Source of the DNA: Marinomonas spartinae
Lineage (GTDB): Bacteria; Pseudomonadota; Gammaproteobacteria; Pseudomonadales; Marinomonadaceae
Assembly (NCBI RefSeq): GCF_900089775.1
Contig: NZ_FLOB01000001.1
Location: forward strand, 558,001-622,000
Direction of reading: 5' to 3'
DNA length: 64,000 nt
Below the pieces are notes generated by a model, which saw only the letters and a list, made by a program, of their open reading frames with translations, searched no databases and was not told the origin of the DNA. The translations under genes and the position numbers were made by a program. How positions within the stretch are numbered: the first letter of the stretch is position 1; every line of letters begins with the position of its first letter. This document shows positions 8,130 through 16,947 of this stretch, one piece after another.

Positions 8130-8600
8130 ATGGCGTATCAAATTAAAGACACAATCCAAATTAAAGGGTTGAGAATCAAAACGACAGCTCATAATGAGAT
8201 GACAAATCTGGGTAAAATTGGGCCTTTGTGGGATCAATTTATTGCTGAGATCTTGCCTCAATTAGAGGAGGACTGTCAATTATACGGTGTTTGCCATTAT
8301 CGCAATAACAATACGCATAATGACTTAGATTTTGTTCTTGGTGCGAAAGTGGAAGATATAGACGAGCTAGTAATCCAAACGGATTACGAGCTTACCAGCA
8401 TAACGATAGAGGCGGGAGGATTCCTATCTTTTGCTGCTATGGGAGAGCATCGGCAGGCGGTTATGAGGGCTTGGCAGCAAGCGCACCAATTTTTCAATGA
8501 AGAGGGTTGTCCTTATACTCGTGCCTACATAACAGACTATGTGCATTATGTTGATGCCCACATGGCAACGCTTTATGTATCGGCGATTAAAAAGGAGTAG
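8130..8600 (+). CDS. GyrI-like / AraC effector-binding domain protein
   Basis: This 156-residue cytosolic protein has the GyrI-like small-molecule-binding fold. It opens with IQIKGLRIKTTAHNEM, has a central LYGVCHYRNNN segment followed by DLDFVLGAKVEDIDEL, and ends with ITDYVHYVDAHMATLYVSAIKK, the usual order in stand-alone effector-binding proteins such as SbmC or YtkR types. No helix-turn-helix is present, so it does not itself bind DNA. It lies 89 bases after the membrane oxidoreductase on the same strand. The ligand is unknown. Confidence 0.75.
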   Translation: MAYQIKDTIQIKGLRIKTTAHNEMTNLGKIGPLWDQFIAEILPQLEEDCQLYGVCHYRNNNTHNDLDFVLGAKVEDIDELVIQTDYELTSITIEAGGFLSFAAMGEHRQAVMRAWQQAHQFFNEEGCPYTRAYITDYVHYVDAHMATLYVSAIKKE

Positions 8601-8808
8601 GGGCTTTAGGAGCTCATGAGGTTCTGACAAAAGTTGCATCTTACACTTAAATAGGAGATGGCTTTTTTCTTTTCGTTTAGAAGATGAAAAATTTCGATTG
8701 TGACTTGCAAAATACTCCCCCAAAAGTTATGTCATTGCTTTACACTTCCCGCTCTGCATTATCATGATAAGGCGCGTCGCTTAGGTGCCCCGTTAAGGTT
8801 AATTGTTC

Positions 8809-9513
8809 ATGTCCGAATGGATTACATTGTTAGGGTTTAGCGACCAAGGCTGGGGAATATCGCTTCTCAAAGGCATGTTGGTGACGTTACAAATTTCCAT
8901 TGGTGCCTTTATTGTTGGCCTCGTGATTGGGGTATTAACGGCATTGGCAAAACTACATGGTTCCCAGTCGATGAAAGTGATTGCTCGAGGTTACACGACG
9001 GTTTGTCGTGCTGTGCCTGAGTTGTTGCTTATTCTTTTGCTTTATTACAGCGGCTCCCATGGTATCAATATATTACTGCAAGCACTGGGTTTTCCTGAAG
9101 TAGACATTGGTGGTGTACCGGTTGCGATTGTTGTCTTGGGATTAGTACAAGGTGCCTATGCGTCAGAAATTATTCGTTCATCTATTTTGGCTGTACCCCA
9201 TGGACAAATCGAAGCAGCTACATGTATGGGGATGACTCGTCAGCGAGTTTTTTGGCGAATGACTTTGCCTATGATGGCACCATTTGCTTTATCTGGTCTG
9301 GCTAATTTGTGGGTTAGTTTGGTTAAAGACAGCGCCTTGATCAGTGTGGTCGGTACGAATGAACTTTTATACAACGCTAAACAGGCGGCAGGTTCAACTC
9401 ACTCTTATCTTACCTTTTTCTTAGCCGCTGCCGCTTTGTATTACGTGATTAATCTTGTATCTAATGCTGCACTGCGACGTGTCGAACTTCGCTTTCGCCG
9501 TTGGATGCCCTGA
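8809..9513 (+). CDS. Polar amino acid ABC transporter permease (HisQ/ArtQ type)
   Basis: This 234-residue inner membrane permease has about five transmembrane helices, the sequence RAVPELLLILLLYYSGS common to the HisQ/ArtQ group, and a cytoplasmic EAA loop EAATCMGMTRQRVFWRMTLP that contacts the ATPase. The ATG at 8809 is preferred to a TTG six bases upstream because AAGG lies ten bases before it. The second permease follows 14 bases downstream and the periplasmic binding protein comes after that. No ATP-binding protein gene is present nearby, so the energising subunit must be encoded elsewhere or shared. Confidence 0.85.
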   Translation: MSEWITLLGFSDQGWGISLLKGMLVTLQISIGAFIVGLVIGVLTALAKLHGSQSMKVIARGYTTVCRAVPELLLILLLYYSGSHGINILLQALGFPEVDIGGVPVAIVVLGLVQGAYASEIIRSSILAVPHGQIEAATCMGMTRQRVFWRMTLPMMAPFALSGLANLWVSLVKDSALISVVGTNELLYNAKQAAGSTHSYLTFFLAAAALYYVINLVSNAALRRVELRFRRWMP

Positions 9514-9527
9514 TCAAAGAGAGAGCA

Positions 9528-10211
9528 ATGAACTGGGTTTTTGAATACAGCGATCTCTTGATAAAGGGATTTTTGACTACCTTAGAGCTGATTAGTTTCT
9601 CATTGGTGATAGGGTTTGTTTGCGCGATCGGCGTGGCTTTGTGTCGGGTGTCCGAAACGCGTTGGTTAGCTTGGCCTGCGAATGCGTTTACTAGCGTGAT
9701 TCGCGGTACACCCTTGTTGGTGCAGATCTACATCGTCTATTTTGGTTTAGGCAGTATTTTTGCTCATATGCCTATTATCCGCAGCAGCTTTATTTGGCCT
9801 TATCTACGGGATGGCTTTTGGTACATGGTGTTTGCGCTGGTTCTCTCCTTTGCAGCTTATGTAGGCGAAGTAGTGCGTGGTGGCTTGGTTGGTGTGCCAA
9901 AGGGTGAGCTAGAGGCGGCCAAAGCCATCGGAATGTCACCTTATAAGGTGATGCTAAGAATTCGCTTGCCGCGAGCCTTATATCAGGTATTACCCACGCT
10001 GGCTGGGGAAAGTGTCATGTTGCTGAAATCCACTGCGCTTGCCTCGACAATTGCCGTAGTTGATTTATTAGGTGCCGCGAACGAAGTTCGTTCGATGACC
10101 TTTGAAGTATATCAACCGCTTATTTTAGTGGCGATTATCTACATTGTACTCACCTTGATTATCGAACAGTTTTTTGGCCGTTTAGAGCGTCGCATACCGG
10201 TGCGTCGCTAA
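9528..10211 (+). CDS. Polar amino acid ABC transporter permease (HisM/ArtM type)
   Basis: This 227-residue partner permease has the motif VIRGTPLLVQIYIVYFGLG and the EAA loop ELEAAKAIGMSPYKVMLRIR. A longer frame starting at 9501 would overlap the first permease gene, but the ATG at 9528 follows an AGAGAG ribosome binding site and gives the normal family length. With the gene before it, it should form the heterodimeric membrane channel for the binding protein encoded next. Confidence 0.85.
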   Translation: MNWVFEYSDLLIKGFLTTLELISFSLVIGFVCAIGVALCRVSETRWLAWPANAFTSVIRGTPLLVQIYIVYFGLGSIFAHMPIIRSSFIWPYLRDGFWYMVFALVLSFAAYVGEVVRGGLVGVPKGELEAAKAIGMSPYKVMLRIRLPRALYQVLPTLAGESVMLLKSTALASTIAVVDLLGAANEVRSMTFEVYQPLILVAIIYIVLTLIIEQFFGRLERRIPVRR

Positions 10212-10264
10212 GTCGACCAGCTTAAGTAACATTTTATAATGACCACTAGGAGTAGACCTTTAAA

Positions 10265-11029
10265 ATGAAAAAGTTTCTTGTCGCAATGGCTTTGTCTTTT
10301 GCTGCAGTAGCGAGCCACGCGGCTGACAGTTTACGTATTGCTGTATTGGCTGAGCCCTATCCACCGTTTTCTCAGAAAATGCCTGATGGCAAATGGGAAG
10401 GCTTTGAGATTGATTTAATTCACAAAATCTGTACGGATATGAAAGTAAAATGCCAAATAGTTGATACTGCATGGGATGGCATTATTCCGGCTTTATTGTC
10501 CAATAAAGTCGACGCCATTTTTGCGTCAATGAGCATTACCAAAGAGCGTGCTAAAAAAGTATTGTTCACACATCCCTATTACAACACGTTGCCCGCTGTT
10601 GTTGGCCTGCCAGGCCAAGACTACAGCATGACGAAAAAAGCCCTCAAGGGTAAGTACATAGGTGTACAAAATGGCACCACTTCAGCCTTTTACATTAAGA
10701 AAAAAGTGGGAAGCGTGGCTCATATTCGTCAATACGCGACACAGGATGAGATTAATTCAGATTTATTAGCTGGCCGTCTTGATTACATGTTGGCCGATAA
10801 TATCGCGGCCAAAGCGTTTGCCGATAAAAACAAAGGAGCGGTGCAATTTTACGGCACAGTGAAATACGACCCCGTATTGGGGGGCGGTGTGGCCGCAGCC
10901 CTTCGTCCTAATGACAAAGCACTTGCTGCACGCTTCAATAAAGAAATTGATCAGTTAGTTAAGAGTAAGTTTTATGCTGACTTATCTGATAAATACTTCG
11001 GTACCAATATCGCACCAACGAATAACTGA
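10265..11029 (+). CDS. Amino acid ABC transporter periplasmic binding protein (SBP family 3)
   Basis: The 254-residue protein has a clear Sec signal peptide (MKKFLVAMALSFAAVASHAA, cut after AHA or SHA). The mature protein starts DSLRIAVLAEPYPPFS and contains WEGFEIDLIHKICTDM, WDGIIPALLSNKVDAIFASM and SITKERAKKVLFTHPYY, the standard pattern of lysine/arginine/ornithine and histidine binding proteins. It should deliver a polar, probably basic, amino acid to the two permeases upstream. The gene has an ATG behind a weak GGAG-like site and is followed by a strong terminator. Confidence 0.88.
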   Translation: MKKFLVAMALSFAAVASHAADSLRIAVLAEPYPPFSQKMPDGKWEGFEIDLIHKICTDMKVKCQIVDTAWDGIIPALLSNKVDAIFASMSITKERAKKVLFTHPYYNTLPAVVGLPGQDYSMTKKALKGKYIGVQNGTTSAFYIKKKVGSVAHIRQYATQDEINSDLLAGRLDYMLADNIAAKAFADKNKGAVQFYGTVKYDPVLGGGVAAALRPNDKALAARFNKEIDQLVKSKFYADLSDKYFGTNIAPTNN

Positions 11030-11087
11030 GAGAGTTAAGTGAGTCTCTCAAAGTCGTTGCTGACATCATCTTTAGGTAGGATGTTGG

Positions 11088-11125
11088 AAAAGCTCCGCTC
11101 TTCTTAAAAAGTGCGGAGCTTTTTT
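11088..11125 (+). terminator. Rho-independent terminator of the amino acid ABC operon
   Basis: AAAAGCTCCGC and GCGGAGCTTTTTTT form an 11-base stem around a 14-base loop, followed by a run of T on the plus strand. The A-run on the other side lets it also end the convergent LysR gene. Confidence 0.85.
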
Positions 11126-11132
11126 GTTGGTA

Positions 11133-12035
11133 TCACTCGCCTTTCGGTAAGGTGACGCCTTTCATAAACTCCCAGAATAGATTTGCTTGGGAGCTTTGGG
11201 TTTGCTGGCGTAAGCGAATCATAAAAATGGGTATACTGTTGTGAGAGGTGAAGTTCTCAATTTCGATGGCAACTAGAATGCGTTTTTCGAGTTCAGTCTC
11301 TATCATATAACGTGGAATGCGTCCCCATCCTAGTCCTTGGAATAGTAGAGACTTTTTCGCTTGGAAGTCGTTAATATACCAGCGTTTCCCAGTATCAAGG
11401 ACATATCTGTGGCCCTTGTCACCCTGATGGTTATTTGTTCCTCCCACCATGATCTGCGGCGTAGAATACAGCTGAGGCTGTTTTACCTTGTTGCTACCAC
11501 CATTGATAGAAAGCAACAGCTCCGGAGTGGCGACGGTAACCATTTCGATCCGCGTAATTTCAATAAAAGCGTGTTGGTCATCCAATCCATAACGGGGACC
11601 AATGGCAATGTCGGCATTGTCTTTTTTGAGGCTTTCCTGAACACCATGGAGGTGATCTGTGGTGATCTCTAACGGGATGTCAGGGTAAGCGTGCTGAAAG
11701 CGTTTAATGAGCATCAAACACTCATTTGACAGGCTCATTTGTCCTACACAAAGTCGTAATGGTGTGGCAGCTCCGTGGGCAAGATCGTGTCCTAGATGCT
11801 CTAGTTGTTGCACCTGTGACATAAGCTTTTTACTCTGTCGAAAAAAGGCATGCCCTTCAGAAGTCAAGGTTGGACGATAGCTGTCCCGATCAAAAAGTTG
11901 CAGCCCATAGCGCGTCTCTAATGCTTTGACGGCGGCACTGATACTGGGTTGTGTTTTATGAATACTGTCCGCCGCTGAGCGAAAGCTTCCCGCTTCGACA
12001 ACGGCGATGAAGGCCCGTATTTGATCCAGTTTCAT
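11133..12035 (-). CDS. LysR-family transcriptional regulator
   Basis: This 300-residue regulator has an N-terminal winged helix-turn-helix (MKLDQIRAFIAVVEAGSFRS, then IHKTQPSISAAVKALE) and a LysR substrate-binding domain from about residue 90. The gene is divergent from the TauE-type exporter, 137 bases away, and convergent with the amino acid ABC operon. By the usual LysR arrangement it probably controls the divergent exporter gene. The effector is unknown. Confidence 0.88.
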   Translation of the reverse strand: MKLDQIRAFIAVVEAGSFRSAADSIHKTQPSISAAVKALETRYGLQLFDRDSYRPTLTSEGHAFFRQSKKLMSQVQQLEHLGHDLAHGAATPLRLCVGQMSLSNECLMLIKRFQHAYPDIPLEITTDHLHGVQESLKKDNADIAIGPRYGLDDQHAFIEITRIEMVTVATPELLLSINGGSNKVKQPQLYSTPQIMVGGTNNHQGDKGHRYVLDTGKRWYINDFQAKKSLLFQGLGWGRIPRYMIETELEKRILVAIEIENFTSHNSIPIFMIRLRQQTQSSQANLFWEFMKGVTLPKGE

Positions 12036-12172
12036 GATATTTATACCTGATCATTATAATAATAAAATGAAATTATTTTTAACTCATTATTTCTTTTATC
12101 ATACTTACCGTCAAAAGCCGACTGTTGTTGTTTATAACAGGGCTTAGAAGTGAAGTAAGTGGGAGAGTAAAA

Positions 12173-12898
12173 TTGGATACCACATTTTGGGTATTATCTG
12201 TCGCTGGTTTAATTACTGGTTTTTCTAAATTTTCCGTCGGCGGAATGGGCTTGCTGATATTGCCGGTGGTGATGATGGTGTTTCCTGGCCCTGAGGCACT
12301 CGGTATTATGATTCCTTTGTATATCATTACCGATATGATGGCGGTGTACAGCTACCGTCAACAAATTTCATGGCGTGTGTTAGCGCATTTTTTGCCTTTA
12401 GCATTTTTAGGGGTGTTGATTGGTGGGCATTTTTTAGCAAACATCGATGCTCGTCAGTTTGTAAGTTTTTTGGGTGTCATTATTGTCGCTATGATTGCCT
12501 TGGGGTTGTATTTAGATTTTCGTCCAGCAACCTTTATGCGTAATCCATTAGCAGCTTACGGTATGGGGTTTATGGGAGGCGTTGTCAGCACGATTGCGAA
12601 TGCGGCTGGTCCCTTATTTAGTTTGTTTTTATTAGAGCAGAAGCTGGGTAAAGAGTCGTATGTTAGTACGCGGGCATGGGGATTTTTCATTATCAATCTA
12701 GTGAAAATTCCTATGTACATCAGCTTAGGCCTACTCAGCGTTAAGACGACAGAAACCAGTTTGCAAGCGCTACCAGGATTAGCCATCGGGGCGTTTATTG
12801 GATTTCATTTTCTGAAAAAAGTGAATCCTTCCCAATTTAAATGGTTAATTCGCATTATGTCATTTATGGCAGCCGCTAAATTGTTTCTGTTTTCTTAA
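12173..12898 (+). CDS. TauE/SafE-family membrane transporter (sulfite or sulfonate exporter type)
   Basis: This 241-residue inner membrane protein with seven or eight hydrophobic segments shows the family repeats: GLITGFSKFSVGGMGLLILP near the N-terminus and MGGVVSTIANAAGPLFSLFLL in the second half. The frame is open from 12125, but a TTG at 12173 preceded by GGGAGAG at optimal distance is the best start. It faces a LysR gene across a short promoter region. The 3' end overlaps the convergent rarD gene by 23 bases. TauE/SafE proteins move sulfite, sulfoacetate and related anions; the actual substrate is not shown. Confidence 0.82.
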   Translation: MDTTFWVLSVAGLITGFSKFSVGGMGLLILPVVMMVFPGPEALGIMIPLYIITDMMAVYSYRQQISWRVLAHFLPLAFLGVLIGGHFLANIDARQFVSFLGVIIVAMIALGLYLDFRPATFMRNPLAAYGMGFMGGVVSTIANAAGPLFSLFLLEQKLGKESYVSTRAWGFFIINLVKIPMYISLGLLSVKTTETSLQALPGLAIGAFIGFHFLKKVNPSQFKWLIRIMSFMAAAKLFLFS

Positions 12899-13823
12899 CC
12901 GAAGAGCTTTGCTCTAATAGAGGATCATCATTGAGAAGCTTCTCTGGTTTACGCAACTTGCGAATCGAGTCAAAGATAAGTAACGCCAGCGCTGTCCAAA
13001 TCAGAGCAAAAGTGATTAATTTGGCAGGGGCTAAGGGTTCATCGTAAAGGAATACAGCGAGAATAAACATGCCACTTGGCCCTATGTATTGAAAAAAGCC
13101 GAGTGTGGTTAGACTGACTCGATTGGCGGCGGCACCAAAAAACATGAGTGGTACCATAGTGATTGGGCCAGATGCAAATAAGAGCCAATTGGTTAGGTCG
13201 GTGTTTTCCAGCATGTTGGAGGTTGGCGTATGGATACTAAACAAATACACCAAGGCGACTGGCAATAGGAGAACCGTTTCTACTGCCATCCCCGTAAAGC
13301 TGTCCACTGCCACTTTTTTTCGCACCAACCCATAAAACCCAAAGGTTAGAGCGAGTAACAAAGCGACCCAAGGTAACGAACCAAAGCGGATGACCTCAAA
13401 CGCCACGGCAATAAAGCACAAAACAACAGCGGCTTTACGCATCCGGTCCAACTTTTCCTTAAAGAAAATCATACCCAACAAGATGCTGATCAAGGGGTTG
13501 ATGTAGTACCCTAAGCTGGCACTAAGCAGCTTGTTGTTGGCGATGGCCCAGATAAAGGTCCCCCAATTGATACCAATCAATAAGGTGGATATGGCCATGA
13601 AAAAAACGGTTTTTTTGGAGGCAAATACCGCTTTGACCTTGCTGGTTTTGCCCATGGCGATGATGAGCACAAACACAATCAAGCAAGACCAAACGATACG
13701 ATGGGCAAGAATTTCGATGGGAGGAACAAAGGACATAACTTTGAAATACATAGGCGCAATCGCCCATATGCCAAATGCGGCGAGAGCATAGGCAACGCCG
13801 CTTTTAGAAGAAGAGTTTGGCAT
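12876..13823 (-). CDS. rarD: EamA-family transporter RarD
   Basis: The 315-residue protein has ten transmembrane helices and the RarD signature: AFGIWAIAPMYFKVMSFVPP and EILAHRIVWSC at the N-terminus, then NWGTFIWAIANNKLLSASLG and YINPLISILLGMIFFKEKL. RarD proteins are called chloramphenicol-sensitive proteins from an old E. coli phenotype; the physiological substrate is unknown. The ATG follows AAGGA at six bases. It is a single gene whose 3' end overlaps the convergent exporter gene. Confidence 0.85.
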   Translation of the reverse strand: MPNSSSKSGVAYALAAFGIWAIAPMYFKVMSFVPPIEILAHRIVWSCLIVFVLIIAMGKTSKVKAVFASKKTVFFMAISTLLIGINWGTFIWAIANNKLLSASLGYYINPLISILLGMIFFKEKLDRMRKAAVVLCFIAVAFEVIRFGSLPWVALLLALTFGFYGLVRKKVAVDSFTGMAVETVLLLPVALVYLFSIHTPTSNMLENTDLTNWLLFASGPITMVPLMFFGAAANRVSLTTLGFFQYIGPSGMFILAVFLYDEPLAPAKLITFALIWTALALLIFDSIRKLRKPEKLLNDDPLLEQSSSVKKTETI

Positions 13824-13961
13824 TATCGTCCTTATTGTTTTCCATAAATCAATTACTTATCTCGTACTTTTAGCACTTATTGATTGGAAAGTCAGCTAAT
13901 TTATACGGTTGAAAAATGCGCTTATGGTAGCGGGAGGCTCTAAGAGAATACAGCAAATAAT

Positions 13962-14004
13962 AAAAAGCCAGCCATCAAGCGTTCACTTGTAATGGCTGGC
14001 TTTT
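13962..14004 (-). terminator. Rho-independent terminator of the phosphatase gene
   Basis: AAAAAGCCAGCCAT and ATGGCTGGCTTTT form a long stem around a 16-base loop. Read on the minus strand the stem is followed by a T-rich stretch, so it ends transcription of the lipoprotein phosphatase that stops at 14042. Confidence 0.8.
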
Positions 14005-14041
14005 GTTGCTTGCTCTTTTTCTATTGAGTTAGCTCTGGGGG

Positions 14042-15418
14042 CTATTCACCGTAGCAGTGTTCTAACTCAGTAAACTTATAAAAGTAACTACCTTTTTTAA
14101 TTGGCTGGCACTGGCTCTTAAAAGGAATTTCTTTTTCGTTATATAACATTCTAACAAGAAGTGTGCCAGCTTTGTCTTTATACACATCCCACTGGATGTT
14201 CGCACTGTATGGAGACACCCAAGAGCCGCGCCATGGGTTGTTTTCATAGCGATATAGCTGACCTTTAGCAACGCTTTTAGTACTACCTTTTAGGTGCATT
14301 TGGGCGGCAAATGGTATCACTGTTTCGGCATGGGCAAAGCGGATTTTTGCCGCTTTTGTATTACTGCCGTTTTGAATACCTTTTATCTCTTTAAAGAAAT
14401 CATTCTCTAAGACTTTTGCCATGCGATAGGTAATATTTGTGCCAGCAAAGCTTGGTCCTTTCTCGTAGAAATCTTTTCCATCGAGCACATAAGTAAACCA
14501 TTGTGACTCAGCCGGCGTAACAAAATCGATAAACTGCCAAGGCTGTTTACCTGCTTCATAGGAAAGTCCTGGTGCGGCTAAGTACAAGTTGAATAATTGT
14601 ATCGCTGCGTCAACATCGTTGTAAACGGTTGGCTTGGTCTTGTTCTTCTGCAGAAAAGATAATTTCCCCGCCGTTAATTGCGCAACGAAAGCGGGCGTAT
14701 AGACTCGCTCTAACATCTGTTGTGCCATTTCATGGGTTTTGGGCTGGTTCATTAACTGGTTAATGGCCGCTTGCAGGGCTGGATCATGCTTTTTATAGTT
14801 TTGATAATACTGATTGTTTTTTTGTTTATGAAAATAGAGCTGGGCTTTGTTTATAATGGGTTTACTGACTAAAGAGCGTATGGCGGGGTTTTCTTGTTCC
14901 ATACCCGATATAAAGGCTAACCCACTGTCTTTAGCTCGTTTTTTTCCTGAATATTCCATTTCAATGGGTTGGTGGTTGTGTACGGCGTTTTCGAAGAGAC
15001 TTTTGTCTCGCTTCACAAGACGCTCACCGATCATTTTCTGCTCTAACTTGCCACGCTTAGATAAATTACCGTATCCCATTTTTTGATTGGCTGTCATAAG
15101 ACGCTCTATTTCCGGACCAAGACGTTTGCCTAATGGGGTCAAGGCATTTTGCGCTTTAGCAGCTTGCCAAATTTTTAGGCTGATATAATCATATTTGGGG
15201 CGTGATAAAGCTCTTGACCCATGGCGAGCAAGCAGTTCGGTGTAAACCAAATGATAGCCGCTTGGAGGGGCTTGATAATGGTCAGATGAGGATTGTGGTT
15301 GGTAAACAGACTTGGTTCCATACGCATAGTGTTTGGATGACATCTGTTTTTGGTCTAGCGTGCTGCAGCCAGACAGAGGGATAACGATAGTGAACAGCAA
15401 AAATAGGGACTTTTTCAT
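14042..15418 (-). CDS. Histidine acid phosphatase family lipoprotein (MINPP-like)
   Basis: The protein has 458 residues. It begins with a lipoprotein signal (MKKSLFLLFTIVIPLSGCST; lipobox LSGC), so it is probably lipid-anchored outside the cytoplasm. The catalytic RHG motif is in YTELLARHGSRALSRPKYD, and the distal acid-base motif is HAE in FAHAETVIPFAAQM. These, with RMLYNEKEIPF near the C-terminus, place it in branch 2 of the histidine phosphatases, closest in style to multiple inositol-polyphosphate phosphatase. It could release phosphate from phytate-like compounds. The gene stands alone with its own terminator. Confidence 0.82.
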   Translation of the reverse strand: MKKSLFLLFTIVIPLSGCSTLDQKQMSSKHYAYGTKSVYQPQSSSDHYQAPPSGYHLVYTELLARHGSRALSRPKYDYISLKIWQAAKAQNALTPLGKRLGPEIERLMTANQKMGYGNLSKRGKLEQKMIGERLVKRDKSLFENAVHNHQPIEMEYSGKKRAKDSGLAFISGMEQENPAIRSLVSKPIINKAQLYFHKQKNNQYYQNYKKHDPALQAAINQLMNQPKTHEMAQQMLERVYTPAFVAQLTAGKLSFLQKNKTKPTVYNDVDAAIQLFNLYLAAPGLSYEAGKQPWQFIDFVTPAESQWFTYVLDGKDFYEKGPSFAGTNITYRMAKVLENDFFKEIKGIQNGSNTKAAKIRFAHAETVIPFAAQMHLKGSTKSVAKGQLYRYENNPWRGSWVSPYSANIQWDVYKDKAGTLLVRMLYNEKEIPFKSQCQPIKKGSYFYKFTELEHCYGE

Positions 15419-15633
15419 AAATACTCTTTTTTTAACTTCTTACTGGTTAGTCTAATGCACATAGGATCAATATGTGCCAAGAGTAGAGTATTTCAATTTC
15501 ACTTTTGTGACATTGAGGGAGAACAAGAGCATGGGTCTAGGTCAGCAAGGGAAAGGCATTGTACCGTGGCTGCCTTACCACGGTACGGTGTTTGAGTTGA
15601 AGGTTGTGCAAGACATTAGGTTGTATGCATGGC

Positions 15634-16440
15634 TTAAAAGCCAATCGGCTGGTCGTTTATGGGGGCTGTAGACAATAATTGTTGCTCGTTTAAATAGTTT
15701 AATAGTTCAGTATTGACATCACTTTGTATACTGGCGATGCCTTGATTACCAAAAATACGATTTATTTCGATGACATAAGGCGTTGCGCCCACCATGGCAA
15801 TGTCGAATCCTGCATGATTAATATCCAGCGACTGTGCTAGGTAGGTGACGAGATCTTGTGCTTCTTTAGGAATGAGCCCAATCTCGACTTGGCCACCTTG
15901 GCTAATATTGTTATGAAAGCCATTGTCGGATTGTAAGCGCCAATAGCCATTAACGATTTTATTACCTACCCAAATAACTCGTATGTCTCTATCAATAGGT
16001 AAATATTCTTGTGCGTATAACACATCCGTCTTTTCCAGATAGTCGCGCCATTGCCCAATCGTCTCAATGAGAAAAACACCATTACCCATGCTGCTTTTAG
16101 GAATTTTAGCAACGAAGGGTAAACACAGGGTGTCCCAAATTTTATCCGCTTCGTAAGGCGTGTTTGCCGCAATAATGGTATAGGGGTGGTGTTGCGGCGT
16201 CACCACTCGAAACGTTCGTGTCATCTCTATTTTGTCATGGCCTATCATATAAGACGCCAGACTGGGGAAAATACGCTTTTTTAACCCATGTACCAAAGCG
16301 TTTAGTTGCCAATATTGAGGGAAGAGCAACCAGTCGGCTTGCTTGATGTCGTCCAAATGGTCATACATGGATTCGGGTTTGATGTAGCGGACATTGGGTA
16401 AATGTAAGGTACGTAGGGCGTCAAAGGAGATGATGTTCAT
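15634..16440 (-). CDS. RimK-like ATP-grasp protein
   Basis: This 268-residue cytosolic protein has the ATP-grasp layout: a small N-terminal domain, a lysine-containing segment PFVAKIPKSSMGNGVFLIE (nucleotide-binding loop), AQEYLPIDRDIRVIWVGNK, and a metal-binding C-terminal strand HAGFDIAMVGATPYVIEINR with the conserved E-I-N. This resembles RimK and related enzymes that add an amino acid to a carboxylate. The substrate is unknown. No clear ribosome binding site precedes the ATG. The gene has no operon partner. Confidence 0.78.
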   Translation of the reverse strand: MNIISFDALRTLHLPNVRYIKPESMYDHLDDIKQADWLLFPQYWQLNALVHGLKKRIFPSLASYMIGHDKIEMTRTFRVVTPQHHPYTIIAANTPYEADKIWDTLCLPFVAKIPKSSMGNGVFLIETIGQWRDYLEKTDVLYAQEYLPIDRDIRVIWVGNKIVNGYWRLQSDNGFHNNISQGGQVEIGLIPKEAQDLVTYLAQSLDINHAGFDIAMVGATPYVIEINRIFGNQGIASIQSDVNTELLNYLNEQQLLSTAPINDQPIGF

Positions 16441-16947
16441 TTATTCATAATCAGTAGCTAAACATCGCGCGATTTTAGAGCTAAACCGTTTAAAAAAGAA
16501 ACGATCTTTTTACTTATTATGGATATTAAAGGTGATGATGGAACGTGTGTATGGTGGAGAGGGGACAAAGGGAGAATGGCTAAAAAAATGCTACATAGAC
16601 AAGCAAGTGTGGCTGAGAAAAGAAAACTTCTTTTTCATTATTATTTTTAATAATAGTTAGAATAGGTAAGATTAAAAATTAATATTTTAAAACAATGAGT
16701 TGTGGTTTTTTATTTTTCCGTTTGATATTAATGGCACAAATTTTAATATAGGTATTACAAAATGTCACATTTAGCACCTTGCGGCTTTCTAGTGCTGGTG
16801 TCATTTTTAAATAGATGTTGCAAATTAAGGAGACGTTGAAGGCTTATATCTTGGACAATTTGCCTCGCAACAGAATTAAATCACAAAATGGATGTTGTGC
16901 TTATTTCAATAAGAAATAAGTGAAGTCCAAACAGGGAAGCCTTTAAT
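16441..16947. other. 507-base intergenic region upstream of tandem chemoreceptor genes
   Basis: This AT-rich stretch between divergent genes has no convincing reading frame. It carries several A/T runs and a short possible stem (AGCAC with GTGCT near 16775-16795). TGGCAC at about 16732 looks like a sigma-54 -24 element, but no matching -12 GC follows at the right distance. The promoter of the first chemoreceptor must lie here; I cannot place it. Confidence 0.5.

Noticed and set aside
8739-8770. Sigma-70 promoter (TTTACA and TATCAT) before the amino acid ABC operon
   Set aside because: Spacing is only 15 bases and TTATCATGATAA is a small palindrome that may be coincidental; kept out of the feature list.
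15474-15671. Possible 65-residue plus-strand protein
   Set aside because: No ribosome binding site, no recognisable pattern, and it overlaps the 3' end of the ATP-grasp gene on the other strand. The region also holds a small GTACCGTGG/CCACGGTAC hairpin without a T-run, which I could not assign.
16731-16747. Sigma-54 promoter (TGGCAC) upstream of the first chemoreceptor
   Set aside because: The -12 element TTGC is absent at the required spacing; TTAAT is found in its place.
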